A DNA stretch of 64,000 bases from JAUIIK01 sp963745675. Lineage in GTDB: Bacteria; Chloroflexota; Chloroflexia; Thermomicrobiales; CFX8. Shown here one piece after another: positions 45,680-53,769 of this stretch. Numbering within the stretch: the first letter of the stretch is position 1; each line of letters opens with the position of its first letter. The stretch lies in assembly GCA_963745675.1 (NCBI GenBank), contig CAVUYM010000018.1, positions 62,001 to 126,000 of the forward strand, in the 5' to 3' direction. Below the pieces are notes generated by a model. The model was given only the letters and a program-made list of their open reading frames with translations, was not told the origin of the DNA and ran no database searches. The translations under genes were made by a program, and so were the position numbers.

Positions 45680-46516
45680 ATGGTGGCGAAGTGGAACCTC
45701 GTCTTCGACGTCGCGCGCTGCATCAACTGCCAGAACTGCGTCCTGTCGGTACAGGACGAGTACGTCGACAATGCCTTCCCCGGCTATTCCGAACCGATGC
45801 CGCGCCACGGCCACCGATGGTTCGACATCCGGACCCGCGAACGCGGGAAGATGCCGATCGTCGACGTGTCCTACCTCGTCGATACCTGCCAGCACTGCGA
45901 CGACGCGCCGTGCCGCCGCGCCGCGCCCGAAGCCGTCCACAAGCGCGACGACGGGATCGTGGTGATCGATCCCGAGAAGGCGCGCGGCCGGCGCGACTTG
46001 GTCGATGCCTGTCCCTACGGCGCGATCTGGTGGAACGAAGCGCTGGAGGTGCCGCAGCACTGGACGTTCGACGCGCATCTCCTGGACGACGGCTGGCCGC
46101 ACCCGCGCTGTGTCCAGGCCTGTCCCACCGCCGCGCTCGAAGCGCACAAGATCTCCGACGAGGCGATGCAGGCGCTGGCGGCCGAGCAAGGACTGACGAC
46201 CCTACGGCCCGAGCTCGGCACCAAGCCCCGCGTTTACATCCGCAACCATGACCGCTTCGCCAAGCAATTCATCGCCGGCAGCTTCCTGCGGCGCGACGGG
46301 GAAGAGGAGATCTGCGTCGAAGGCGTGGAGGTCGTGTGCCTGCAGGGAGACCAGCAATGCGGCGTCGCGCTCAGCGACGCGTTCGGCGACTTCAAGATCG
46401 ACGGCCTGGCCGGCGGCGAGAGCTACCGGCTCGAGATTCGATCCGAAAAGCAGCCGTCCCGCGCCATTTCGGTCGATCTCGTGGAAAGCGTCTACCTGGG
46501 CGAAATCGAACTCTAG
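45680..46516 (+). CDS. iron-sulfur electron-transfer subunit with C-terminal beta-barrel, transhydroxylase small-subunit-like
   Basis: A 278-residue partner of the molybdoenzyme. Ferredoxin Cys motifs are C14/C17/C20 (CINCQNC), C70/C73/C78 (CQHCDDAPC), C111 (ACPYGAIWW) and C144/C148 (CVQACPTAA). The usual fourth Cys of the first motif (position 24) is Val. Residues about 205-278 form a carboxypeptidase-regulatory/transthyretin-like barrel (VALSDAFGDFKIDGLAGGESYRLEI), as in the small subunit of pyrogallol-phloroglucinol transhydroxylase. It begins 5 bases after the large-subunit stop. It is probably cytoplasmic; no signal is seen. Confidence 0.87.
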   Translation: MVAKWNLVFDVARCINCQNCVLSVQDEYVDNAFPGYSEPMPRHGHRWFDIRTRERGKMPIVDVSYLVDTCQHCDDAPCRRAAPEAVHKRDDGIVVIDPEKARGRRDLVDACPYGAIWWNEALEVPQHWTFDAHLLDDGWPHPRCVQACPTAALEAHKISDEAMQALAAEQGLTTLRPELGTKPRVYIRNHDRFAKQFIAGSFLRRDGEEEICVEGVEVVCLQGDQQCGVALSDAFGDFKIDGLAGGESYRLEIRSEKQPSRAISVDLVESVYLGEIEL

Positions 46517-46606
46517 GGCGCGGCGGGCGGATCGGGAACGGGCACGAGATCGCCGAGGCCGGCCCGCCGCACAAAACGACAATAAACTGAAGGGAGAACC
46601 CCAACG

Positions 46607-47656
46607 ATGTCTACTCACCGGTCAATTCGAGGCGGGCTTGCTGCCGCCGTCGCCGCGGTCGTCCTGTCGGGCAGTCCCAACGGGCCGACCAGTGCAGTTG
46701 CCGCCGAAGCGCTGCTCCTGAAATCGATCCAACCCGGCAGCGCCCGGCACGTCTTCCACACCCGGCTCGCAACGATGATGCAGAAATACGGCGGTCGGGA
46801 GATCCAGATCTCGCTAGGCACCGCGCCGCCGCGGATGCTCGTGCAGGTGGCAACCGGGAAAGCCGACCTCGCTTTCTCGGCTCCGACCATCATCTGGTTC
46901 ATGCAGCACCGCAAGGCCATGTACGCCAAGATGGCGAGCGCGCCGGAGCTGGCGAAGAACATCCGCGGCGTGATCAACCACGGTGGCGGCACGTACCAGT
47001 TCGTCGTCCTCGCATCGTCCGGCATCAAGTCGATGAAGGACTTCAAGGGTAAGACGGTTCAGCTCGCAATCCCGGGCGGTGTCGCCTACCGCGTCATGGC
47101 GGGGATGGTCCAGGCTGCAACCGGCTACAAGCCGAACGTCGACTACAAGGCGTCGAAGCTCGACCTCCAGGCCGCCAGCCAGGCGTTCATGGACAAGAAT
47201 ATCGACGTCTTCGCGACGCCGGCAGCGATACCCGATCCCGAAATCGAACAGTTTGCCCTGACCAACAAGATTCGGATCATCGGGATTCCCGACAAGGCCT
47301 TCGAAAGTGCCGGCATCAAGGCCGTGCTCCGGTTCCCCGGCCGCTTCCGACTGAGCATCAAACCGCACACCTATGGGTCCAACCAGGTGAATACGGCGCC
47401 GGTGAAGACGCTCGGCACGACGGAATCGCTGGTCACCAACAAGAATGTCAGCGAGGAGGCGATCTATCAGCTGACCAAGATCCTCTGGGAGCACATCGGC
47501 GAGATCGTCAAAGGCAGCAAGAGCCTGCCCAATGCGTTCAACAAGAAGATGGCGCTGCACGCGATGAACGTGCCGCTCCATGCGGGTGCCTACCGCTACT
47601 ACAAGGAAGCCGGATTCGACATTCCGGCATCGCTCAAGCCGCCGGAAGCGAAGTAG
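46607..47656 (+). CDS. TAXI-family TRAP transporter substrate-binding protein
   Basis: A 349-residue periplasmic protein with a Sec signal (core LAAAVAAVVLSG, cleavage near residue 33). TAXI features are HVFHTRLATMMQKYGGREIQISLGTAPPRMLVQVATGKADLAFS and SMKDFKGKTVQLAIPGGVAYRVMAGMV. It delivers a ligand to the fused TRAP permease encoded 85 bases downstream. Its place after the transhydroxylase-like genes suggests a phenolic or aromatic-acid ligand rather than the glutamate known for some TAXI proteins (inference). Confidence 0.87.
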   Translation: MSTHRSIRGGLAAAVAAVVLSGSPNGPTSAVAAEALLLKSIQPGSARHVFHTRLATMMQKYGGREIQISLGTAPPRMLVQVATGKADLAFSAPTIIWFMQHRKAMYAKMASAPELAKNIRGVINHGGGTYQFVVLASSGIKSMKDFKGKTVQLAIPGGVAYRVMAGMVQAATGYKPNVDYKASKLDLQAASQAFMDKNIDVFATPAAIPDPEIEQFALTNKIRIIGIPDKAFESAGIKAVLRFPGRFRLSIKPHTYGSNQVNTAPVKTLGTTESLVTNKNVSEEAIYQLTKILWEHIGEIVKGSKSLPNAFNKKMALHAMNVPLHAGAYRYYKEAGFDIPASLKPPEAK

Positions 47657-47672
47657 ACGACACGTCCCGTAG

Positions 47673-47703
47673 GGCTGCCTCCATTCTCGTGATGGAGGCA
47701 GCC
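47673..47703 (+). terminator. intra-operon hairpin between TAXI binding protein and permease genes
   Basis: GGCTGCCTCCAT (47673-47684) pairs perfectly with ATGGAGGCAGCC (47692-47703) around a 7-base loop. No T-run follows. It is more likely an mRNA-stabilising or partial-termination element that keeps the binding protein in excess over the permease than a full stop. Confidence 0.55.
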
Positions 47704-47741
47704 ATTCCCCCGCCAGCCTTCGCGACGAACGGCGACCACCG

Positions 47742-49646
47742 ATGCAGTACATTCGCGATACCTTGGATCGTATCGCCTACGTCGTCGCGGCTGCGGCCGC
47801 GCTGGTGGCGCTCTACGCCGCCGCTTTCGGCAGCTTTGATCCCGCCTTCTATCGGCCCTTGAGCGTGATGGCCGGGGTCGCCATCGTGCTCTTTTCGAAG
47901 GGCGCAGCACCGGCCCGGACGTCCGGCACGGCCGCGCTGTGGCTGACGCTCGCCGTGGACTGTGTACTGCTGGCGTCGTGCATATTCGGCATCGTTCTAT
48001 TCATCAGAATTTCAAACGACCTGACCGCGGGCATATTCTTCCTCTCGCCTTGGGATATCGTTGGTTCGACGATCGCGATCATCGCTCTGCTGGAATTGAC
48101 CCGCCGGGTCTTCGGGTGGCCGATCGCGGTGGTGTCGCTACTGGCGGTCGCCTTCGTTCTACTCGGCCAGGAACTCCCGGGAGCGCTGCACCATCGGGGA
48201 TTCTCGCTCGACGATGTCGTCACCAAGCTCTGGTACAGCTATACGGGCATCTTCGGTCTGCCGACCTCGGTCGTTCTCAACTACGTCCTCATCTTCATCG
48301 TCTTCGGCGCGGTCCTCGAGGCGTCGGGGGCGGGCGATCGCCTGATGCGTATCGTCTTCGCGGTTCTCGGCAAGTCGCGGGGCGGACCGGCGCATGCGGC
48401 CATCGCCGCCAGCTGCCTGTTCGGCACGATGTCCGGCAGCGTCACGGCGAATGTCGTCGGGACCGGCGCAATCACGATCCCGATTATCAAGAGGTACGGC
48501 TTCTCGCCCGCCTTCGCGGGCGGGGTGGAAGCCTCGGCGTCGGCAGCGGGCCAGCTCATGCCACCGGTCATGGGCGCGACGGCCTTCCTGATGGTCGAGT
48601 TGACGGGGATTCCCTATCTGACGATCTGTCTCGCGGCCCTGATGCCCGCCCTCGTCTACTACGGCAGCCTGTTCGTCTCGGTCGCCCTCGAGTCGCGGCG
48701 TATCGGTGCCCAGACGGGCGATCAGCAGCCCCGAGAGCGTCTCAGCTGGACCGACATTCTTTGGTCCCTGCAGTTTGCGGTACCGATCTGCGTTGTGATC
48801 GGCACGATGGCGAGCGGCAGCTCGATCTCGGCGGCGGGGTTCTGGGCGACGCTTACGGCACTGGCCGGCGCCGTTCTGAATCCCGATGTGCGTCGGAACC
48901 CGAAACGGATTCTCGATGCTCTGGTGTCGGCCGGGCGTAGCGGCGCCATTCTGCTGGTCGCGGCGGGCGCCCTGGGCGTCATCGTCGGCAGCATGGACAT
49001 TTCCGGCCTGGGCGTGAAATTCGCCAATGCGGTGCTGGCCGTCAGCGAGACCGACTTGGTCCTGGCGTTGGTCATGACGGCCGGAGCGTGCCTGCTGCTC
49101 GGCATGGGAATGCCGACCCTGCCGGCCTATCTGATCATCATCCTCATCATGGGGCCGGCGATCGAGAAGTTCGGCGTGCCGACGCTCGCCATCCATCTCT
49201 TCGTTCTCTATTTCGGCATCCTGTCGAACGTGACGCCACCGGTTGCGATTGCCGCCTATGCGGCGGCGCCGATCGCCGGCGCGTCGCCCACCCGGATCGG
49301 GGTCGTCGGACTGCGTCTGTCCGCCGTCGGCTTCCTGGTGCCCTTCTTCTTCGTATTCAGCCCCGAGTTCCTGCTCGGCGTCACAAAGTTCGACGCGGTC
49401 GCTTTCGTTTGGTCGCTCGTACGCCTCTTCTGCGGTATCTGGCTCATCGCTACGGCGCTGGGCGGATATGAGGGGCGGCCATTGGGTATCCCCGAGCGTC
49501 TGGTCCGGGCCGGCATTGCTTTTTTGGTGATGTTTGTGGGCGGGACGGCCTGGCAGGTCGTCGCCTTGATCGGCGGCGTCACAATAATTCTGGGATCTCG
49601 CTTCGTTGGCGGACGGGAAAAAGCATCTGAGCAAAGCGGGCCGTGA
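47742..49646 (+). CDS. fused TRAP transporter permease (TAXI type, 4TM/12TM)
   Basis: A 634-residue membrane protein with many hydrophobic segments. The N-terminal four-helix part is DctQ-like; the rest is DctM-like, with GDRLMRIVFAVLGKSRGGPAHAAIAASCLFGTMSGSVTANVVGTGAITIPIIKRYGFSPAFAGGVEA and LLGMGMPTLPAYLIIILIMGPAI. TAXI binding proteins normally use such fused permeases, so the pair is complete. It is a Na+- or H+-driven, high-affinity organic-acid importer. Confidence 0.92.
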   Translation: MQYIRDTLDRIAYVVAAAAALVALYAAAFGSFDPAFYRPLSVMAGVAIVLFSKGAAPARTSGTAALWLTLAVDCVLLASCIFGIVLFIRISNDLTAGIFFLSPWDIVGSTIAIIALLELTRRVFGWPIAVVSLLAVAFVLLGQELPGALHHRGFSLDDVVTKLWYSYTGIFGLPTSVVLNYVLIFIVFGAVLEASGAGDRLMRIVFAVLGKSRGGPAHAAIAASCLFGTMSGSVTANVVGTGAITIPIIKRYGFSPAFAGGVEASASAAGQLMPPVMGATAFLMVELTGIPYLTICLAALMPALVYYGSLFVSVALESRRIGAQTGDQQPRERLSWTDILWSLQFAVPICVVIGTMASGSSISAAGFWATLTALAGAVLNPDVRRNPKRILDALVSAGRSGAILLVAAGALGVIVGSMDISGLGVKFANAVLAVSETDLVLALVMTAGACLLLGMGMPTLPAYLIIILIMGPAIEKFGVPTLAIHLFVLYFGILSNVTPPVAIAAYAAAPIAGASPTRIGVVGLRLSAVGFLVPFFFVFSPEFLLGVTKFDAVAFVWSLVRLFCGIWLIATALGGYEGRPLGIPERLVRAGIAFLVMFVGGTAWQVVALIGGVTIILGSRFVGGREKASEQSGP

Positions 49647-49990
49647 ATTCGTCGCCCAATAGCCGGCTTCGCCTGATGCGGCGACACGTTTTGTGTCTTG
49701 CTCTCGGAGATGTTTTGATGCCGGTGCTGTCAGCTTTCCTTGATCGCCGGGCGATGAGCAGGACTTCCGTGGTCAGGTCCGCTTCCGGCTCGAGCCGTTG
49801 CTCGCCCGCGTCCGGTGAAGCGCGACGATTTCCGGAAGATGGCATCGGCAAAAGAGCGATACCGCTTGCCGACGGACGCCCGGCCTGTCTAAGTCAGTGA
49901 CGGCGTTGCCGCCAGGATCACGTCGTGCCGCGCCGGCCGACCGGCCGCAAGCTCAGGTGTACCTCTCCAACGACAGTTCCGAATGCTTCG
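49647..49990. other. 344-base region without recognised gene
   Basis: Short open frames on both strands show no family features and change frame; I see no promoter or hairpin worth naming. It separates the TRAP permease from the MFS gene. Confidence 0.5.
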
Positions 49991-51502
49991 ATGACGACAA
50001 TGCGAGACCATGGCGCCGGCAACCGGCGCGGCCTCATTCTCGCGGCGCTGATGTGCACGATGATGCTGGCGGCGATGGATATCACCATCGTGTCCACCGC
50101 CATTCCGCAGATCGTCGCCGACCTCGGCGGTTTCCGGCTGTTCAGCTGGGTGTTCTCGATCTACCTGCTGGCGCAGACGGTGACCATTCCCATCTACGGC
50201 AAGCTGTCGGACCTGTTCGGCCGCAAGCCGGTGCTGGTCATCGGCACGGTGATCTTCCTGGCCGGCTCCACGGCGTGCTCGCAGTCGTGGGACATGGTGT
50301 CCCTGATCGTGTTTCGCGGCGCGCAGGGCCTGGGCGCGGGCGCGATCATGGCCACGGTCGCGACGTTGGCGGGCGACTTGTTCACCATGCGCGAGCGTGC
50401 GGCGGTGCAGGGGTGGCTGTCGAGCGTGTGGGGCATCGCCGCGATCGCCGGGCCGGTCCTGGGCGGCACGTTCGCCGAGTACGTATCGTGGCACTGGATC
50501 TTCCTGGTCAATCTGCCGGTCGGCATCCTGGCGCTGACCCTGATCGGGGCGTTCCTGCACGAAAAGGTCGAGCGTCGTCACCCGCGCATCGATTATCTGG
50601 GCTCGTTCCTGGTGTTGGCGTCGGTCGGCGCGGTGATCTTCGGCCTGTTGGAGGGCGGACAGGCATGGCCCTGGGCGTCTCCCCAAAGCATTGCCATTTT
50701 CGCGACTGCCGCCGTGTTGATCGTCGCGACGGTGTGGGTCGAGCGCCGCGCCGCCGAGCCGGTCGTGCCCGGTTGGCTGTGGCGACGCCGTGTGCTCGCC
50801 GGGGCGAATCTCGCCGGGCTCGCGACCGGCATGGTGATGATGGCGCCGAGTTCCTATCTGCCGACCTTCCTGCAATCCGTGCAGGGTCTCGGCGCGATCG
50901 CCGCGGGCCTGGTGCTGGCGTGCATGAGCTTGGGCTGGCCGACGGCCTCGGCCCTGTCGGGCCGGCTTTATATGCGCATTGGGTTCCGCGACACCGCGCT
51001 CATCGGTGCTGCGCTGATCTTTCTCGCGTCGAGCGGGTTCCTGCTGATGCCGACGCCGCAGCCGGTGTGGGCGGTGGTGCTCGACCAGGTGGCGCTCGGG
51101 GCTGGTTTCGGTCTGCTGTTCACGCCGCTGCTGGTCGGCCTGCAATCGGTGGTCGGGTGGGAGCAGCGCGGCGTGGTCACCAGCGCCAACATCTTCTCGC
51201 GCTATCTGGGCCAGAGCTTCGGCGCGGCCATGTTCGGCGCCATCTTCAACGCCGCCGTGGCCGATCGCCTAACGGGGGCGCCGGCGTCGATCGCCAAGGC
51301 GTTGCCGACCAACGTCAACGACATCATCGGCGCGCTCCACGACGCCGCCACCGGCCCCGCCGCGGAGACCTACCTGCGCGATACCATCGCCCTCGCGACG
51401 CGCCATCTGTTCATGGGCATGGCCGCGATCGGGGTTCTGGTGCTCTGCCTGCTGCTCGTCGTGCCCCGGCGCTTTCCCACGAGCGCCCATGACGAAGCGT
51501 AG
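49991..51502 (+). CDS. MFS multidrug exporter, DHA2 (EmrB/QacA) family
   Basis: A 503-residue protein with about 14 hydrophobic segments. The DHA2 motifs are AALMCTMMLAAMDITIVSTAIPQI, YGKLSDLFGRKPVLVIG (motif A) and VWGIAAIAGPVLGGTFAEYVSWHWIFLVNLPVG (motif C). I chose ATG 49991 (or 50000); an upstream GTG gives a Pro/Arg-rich extension unlike the family, and no strong ribosome site marks any start. It probably exports toxic phenolics or drugs by proton antiport. No regulator adjoins it. Confidence 0.9.
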   Translation: MTTMRDHGAGNRRGLILAALMCTMMLAAMDITIVSTAIPQIVADLGGFRLFSWVFSIYLLAQTVTIPIYGKLSDLFGRKPVLVIGTVIFLAGSTACSQSWDMVSLIVFRGAQGLGAGAIMATVATLAGDLFTMRERAAVQGWLSSVWGIAAIAGPVLGGTFAEYVSWHWIFLVNLPVGILALTLIGAFLHEKVERRHPRIDYLGSFLVLASVGAVIFGLLEGGQAWPWASPQSIAIFATAAVLIVATVWVERRAAEPVVPGWLWRRRVLAGANLAGLATGMVMMAPSSYLPTFLQSVQGLGAIAAGLVLACMSLGWPTASALSGRLYMRIGFRDTALIGAALIFLASSGFLLMPTPQPVWAVVLDQVALGAGFGLLFTPLLVGLQSVVGWEQRGVVTSANIFSRYLGQSFGAAMFGAIFNAAVADRLTGAPASIAKALPTNVNDIIGALHDAATGPAAETYLRDTIALATRHLFMGMAAIGVLVLCLLLVVPRRFPTSAHDEA

Positions 51503-52150
51503 GCCGGCATCGCCGCGTAGGAAAAGCCGCCGGAACCGCTTCACATGGAGTGGGGCCGGCCGCGTCACGGTGTCGGTGGCCGGCGCGCGATCCTGATCTG
51601 GCCGCCCTCTCGAACTGCTGGAGCAGGGTGTGGCGCGCGGTCGGCTAGGTCCGCTCCGCGCGGCACATGCAGGTAGCCGAAAGGGCTGGTGTCGCGCCGT
51701 TCGCTTCGGCGGCCGGGCGTCGCTCGCAAGCCAAGGTCCTAGTGCATCGAGGTCAAGGCGAGGCGGCGCGCTTCCGGTCGTGATGATGGCGAGGCAAGAG
51801 GACGGCGCGAATATCCGATCCCAGTATTTCGGCTCCAGGTCCAGCTTCTGAATGGTCACTTGCATCCGCTCCTCTGACCTTGTCACGCTAACGGCGCCGG
51901 TCCGAACGACCACGCCGGACGATGATACCGCTCTGTCAATATATCGACGCGAAGCAAATACACGTCACCTCAGGCAGCCAAACCGACCGCGGTGATATGA
52001 CGATGCTCGTTGGGATGGGGGCGTCACTCCGGCGGACGCAGGGCGTTCATGGACGACGACGCCGTTCCAAGACAAATATAGCCGGCGGTACCGCGTGAGC
52101 GCGGTCAATTCGACTATGCCGGCGGCAACAACAAGGGCGGGCTCTGCTCA
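51503..52150. other. 648-base region with gene remnants
   Basis: Apart from the short flavin-reductase-like fragment listed separately, I find no coherent gene. Open frames on both strands overlap and lack family features. It looks like decayed sequence. Confidence 0.55.
51776..51865 (-). pseudogene. N-terminal fragment of a flavin-reductase-like protein
   Basis: Behind an AGAGGAG ribosome site, the ATG at 51865 starts MQVTIQKLDLEPKYWDRIFA, followed by PSSCLAIITT. This is the usual beginning of flavin-reductase-domain proteins (FAPSSCLVVITT is the common form). After about 30 residues the similarity stops and the frame continues into unrelated sequence. It is a truncated remnant with its start signals intact. 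Confidence 0.5.
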
Positions 52151-52510
52151 ATGGATGATGAATCAATTCGTGACGTTTCGACGCGTCTCGCGGAAGACAG
52201 GACCATTCTCGCCAACGAGCGCACATACTCGGCCTGGATCAGAACAGGTCTTGCCGCGCTGGGGGGCGGCGTCGCCTTCGAGGTCGCCTTGGCGAACGGC
52301 AAGGCCGGTTGGGCAGTCAGCACCATTGCCATCATCCTGATCGCCTTCAGCGCGTGCGCATTTCTCTTGGGAATCTGGCACTACACCCATTTGGGCCTGA
52401 AACTTCGACGGGCCGAGATCCGGTCGCTGCCGATCGCGGTGATGGTCGTCGTGACGGCGGCGCTCTGTGCGGCGTCACTCCTCGCGTTCATCGCATTGTT
52501 TCTCGCATGA
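52151..52510 (+). CDS. DUF202-family membrane protein (YidH-like)
   Basis: A 119-residue small membrane protein. The N-terminal RLAEDRTILANERTYSAWIRTGLAALGGGVAFEVAL is the DUF202 signature. Three hydrophobic helices follow at about residues 33-52, 57-75 and 95-118. No molecular function is established for the family. It stands alone between decayed regions, so it may be the only surviving gene there. Confidence 0.85.
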   Translation: MDDESIRDVSTRLAEDRTILANERTYSAWIRTGLAALGGGVAFEVALANGKAGWAVSTIAIILIAFSACAFLLGIWHYTHLGLKLRRAEIRSLPIAVMVVVTAALCAASLLAFIALFLA

Positions 52511-52639
52511 GCTATCGTGCCGCGCTGTCCGAGCATCGGGCCGGCACGGCCGGCCGCTCGTCCCGTCAAGTCGTGCAAGAAGTGAGATCACGACGCCGCC
52601 GCGCATCGCGGTAACCGGTGGCAGCAGGCGGATCGGCGC

Positions 52640-52807
52640 CTAGCCGAGGTTGGTCAGAGCGGCGACCGTGACCGGCATCCCCTGTGCCGCCGCGATCGGG
52701 CCGTACTCGATCGTGCTCGAGACGACGTCGAATTTGCCGTTGGAGGCGAGGGCGAAGAGCTGAACCGGATCCTCGACGACAGTGATCTTCAGATCGAGCA
52801 AATCGAG
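52640..52807 (-). pseudogene. internal fragment of a NitT/TauT-type substrate-binding protein
   Basis: Fifty-five residues read LDLKITVVEDPVQLFAL and then ASNGKFDVVSSTIEYGPIAA to ALTNLG before a TAG stop. They match the region after the signal peptide in NMT1-like binding proteins (about residues 60-115). The N-terminal start and the C-terminal two thirds are missing. It is a clear relic of a lost transporter, facing away from the GntR gene. Confidence 0.6.
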
Positions 52808-52880
52808 GTCAGCGCGATGCGCCGCCAAGACCGCTATGCAGTCTTCCACACCGCCCTGGCAGCACGATCGCCCTGCAGTG

Positions 52881-52908
52881 TTGGGTTTTCCCGAAAAAAT
52901 CATATATT
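52881..52908 (+). promoter_or_regulatory. putative promoter and operator of the GntR gene
   Basis: TTGGGT at 52881-52886, a 16-base spacer and TATATT at 52903-52908. The -10 overlaps AAAAATCATATATT (52895-52908), which shares AAAAAT-N3-ATATT with the palindrome at 53736-53752. Autoregulation by GntR is suggested. Confidence 0.4.
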
Positions 52909-52937
52909 GGACGGGACGCCACGATGAAGCGGTAAGC

Positions 52938-53654
52938 ATGAGACCGTCAGCATTCGCAGTCGACCCGGACGTCGAGCCCGTCGCCACCAAGGCGGATTGG
53001 GTGGCCAACAGCTTGCGGATGGAGTTGATCACCGGGGAGTACGAGGCAGGCGTAAAGCTTCGCATCCAGGACCTGGCGAGCCGCTTCGACGTCAGCCAGA
53101 CGACGATCCGCGAGGTGCTGCCGAAGCTGACGGCCGAAGGTCTGCTCGAGAGCGAGGCCCAGCGCGGCTACCGCGTGGCGGCGCTGTCCCTGATCGACCT
53201 GAACGAGCTGATCGCGCTGCGGCTCGACATCGAACTGCCGGCGTTTCGCGAGGCGGTGATGCACGGCGGCACCGAATGGGAAGTCGGAATATTGCGTGCC
53301 CAGCACATGATGCGGAAATACGTCCAGCAACAGGGCGATACCGGTCTCGCCGAACTGACGCCGGGATGGATCCAGGTGCACGGCGGCTTCCATGCCGCAC
53401 TGCTCGCCGGTTGCCCGTCATCGCAACGTAAGATGTATTGCCGACACCTGTTCGATCAGGCGAGCCGCTATTTCTGTCTCGCCGCGCGCGCCCTGCCGTC
53501 GAGCCGGGACAATCTCGACGACCACATCACGCTCGGCGACCTGGCCCTGGAGCGAGACGTCGAGGGCGGCGTCGCCCACCTGCGCGCGCATATCGAGAAG
53601 GCGCACACGAACGCGCGGACGGTTCTGTTCGGCGGCCTCGACGCCCTGATCTGA
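52938..53654 (+). CDS. GntR-family (FCD) regulator
   Basis: A 238-residue protein. I chose ATG 52938 because the longer frame overlaps the promoter and the binding-protein relic. A winged helix at about residues 18-80 (LRIQDLASRFDVSQTTIREVLPKLTAEGLLE) is followed by an FCD-type helical ligand domain (LNELIALRLDIELPAFREAV). It lies upstream of the thiamine-diphosphate enzyme and aminotransferase genes on the same strand. AT-rich related sites lie before itself and before those genes, so local repression is likely. Confidence 0.87.
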   Translation: MRPSAFAVDPDVEPVATKADWVANSLRMELITGEYEAGVKLRIQDLASRFDVSQTTIREVLPKLTAEGLLESEAQRGYRVAALSLIDLNELIALRLDIELPAFREAVMHGGTEWEVGILRAQHMMRKYVQQQGDTGLAELTPGWIQVHGGFHAALLAGCPSSQRKMYCRHLFDQASRYFCLAARALPSSRDNLDDHITLGDLALERDVEGGVAHLRAHIEKAHTNARTVLFGGLDALI

Positions 53655-53735
53655 ACCGCATGCAGGGCGGACGCCGACCGCTGAATACGGCTTGATGAAC
53701 GCCGTCTTGCGCGGCTCTAAATAATATGTTCTATC

Positions 53736-53752
53736 AAAAATATGATATTTTT
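53736..53752. promoter_or_regulatory. AT-rich palindrome, probable GntR operator
   Basis: AAAAATATGATATTTTT is a perfect palindrome of two 8-base arms around one G, in the 115-base gap before the thiamine-diphosphate enzyme gene. It ends 17 bases before the ATG, where a repressor would block initiation. A related half lies in the GntR promoter. Confidence 0.5.
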
Positions 53753-53769
53753 ATCGAGCCATACCTGCC

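Noticed and set aside
48159..49634. 491-residue minus-strand open frame opposite the fused TRAP permease
   Set aside because: Highly charged shadow of a transmembrane protein.
49579..49900. 85- and 90-residue frames after the TRAP permease
   Set aside because: Overlapping opposite-strand frames with no family features; possible relic but not supportable.
49897..51492. 531-residue plus-strand frame overlapping the MFS gene
   Set aside because: Arg/Gly-rich with no membrane segments; the other frame encodes a clear DHA2 transporter.
51630..51851. 73-residue plus-strand frame
   Set aside because: It runs antisense to the flavin-reductase relic and has no recognisable content.
53655..53769. 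TPP riboswitch before the ThDP enzyme gene
   Set aside because: The gap is only 115 bases, AT-rich at the end, and lacks the conserved CUGAGA-type core; the palindrome fits an operator better.
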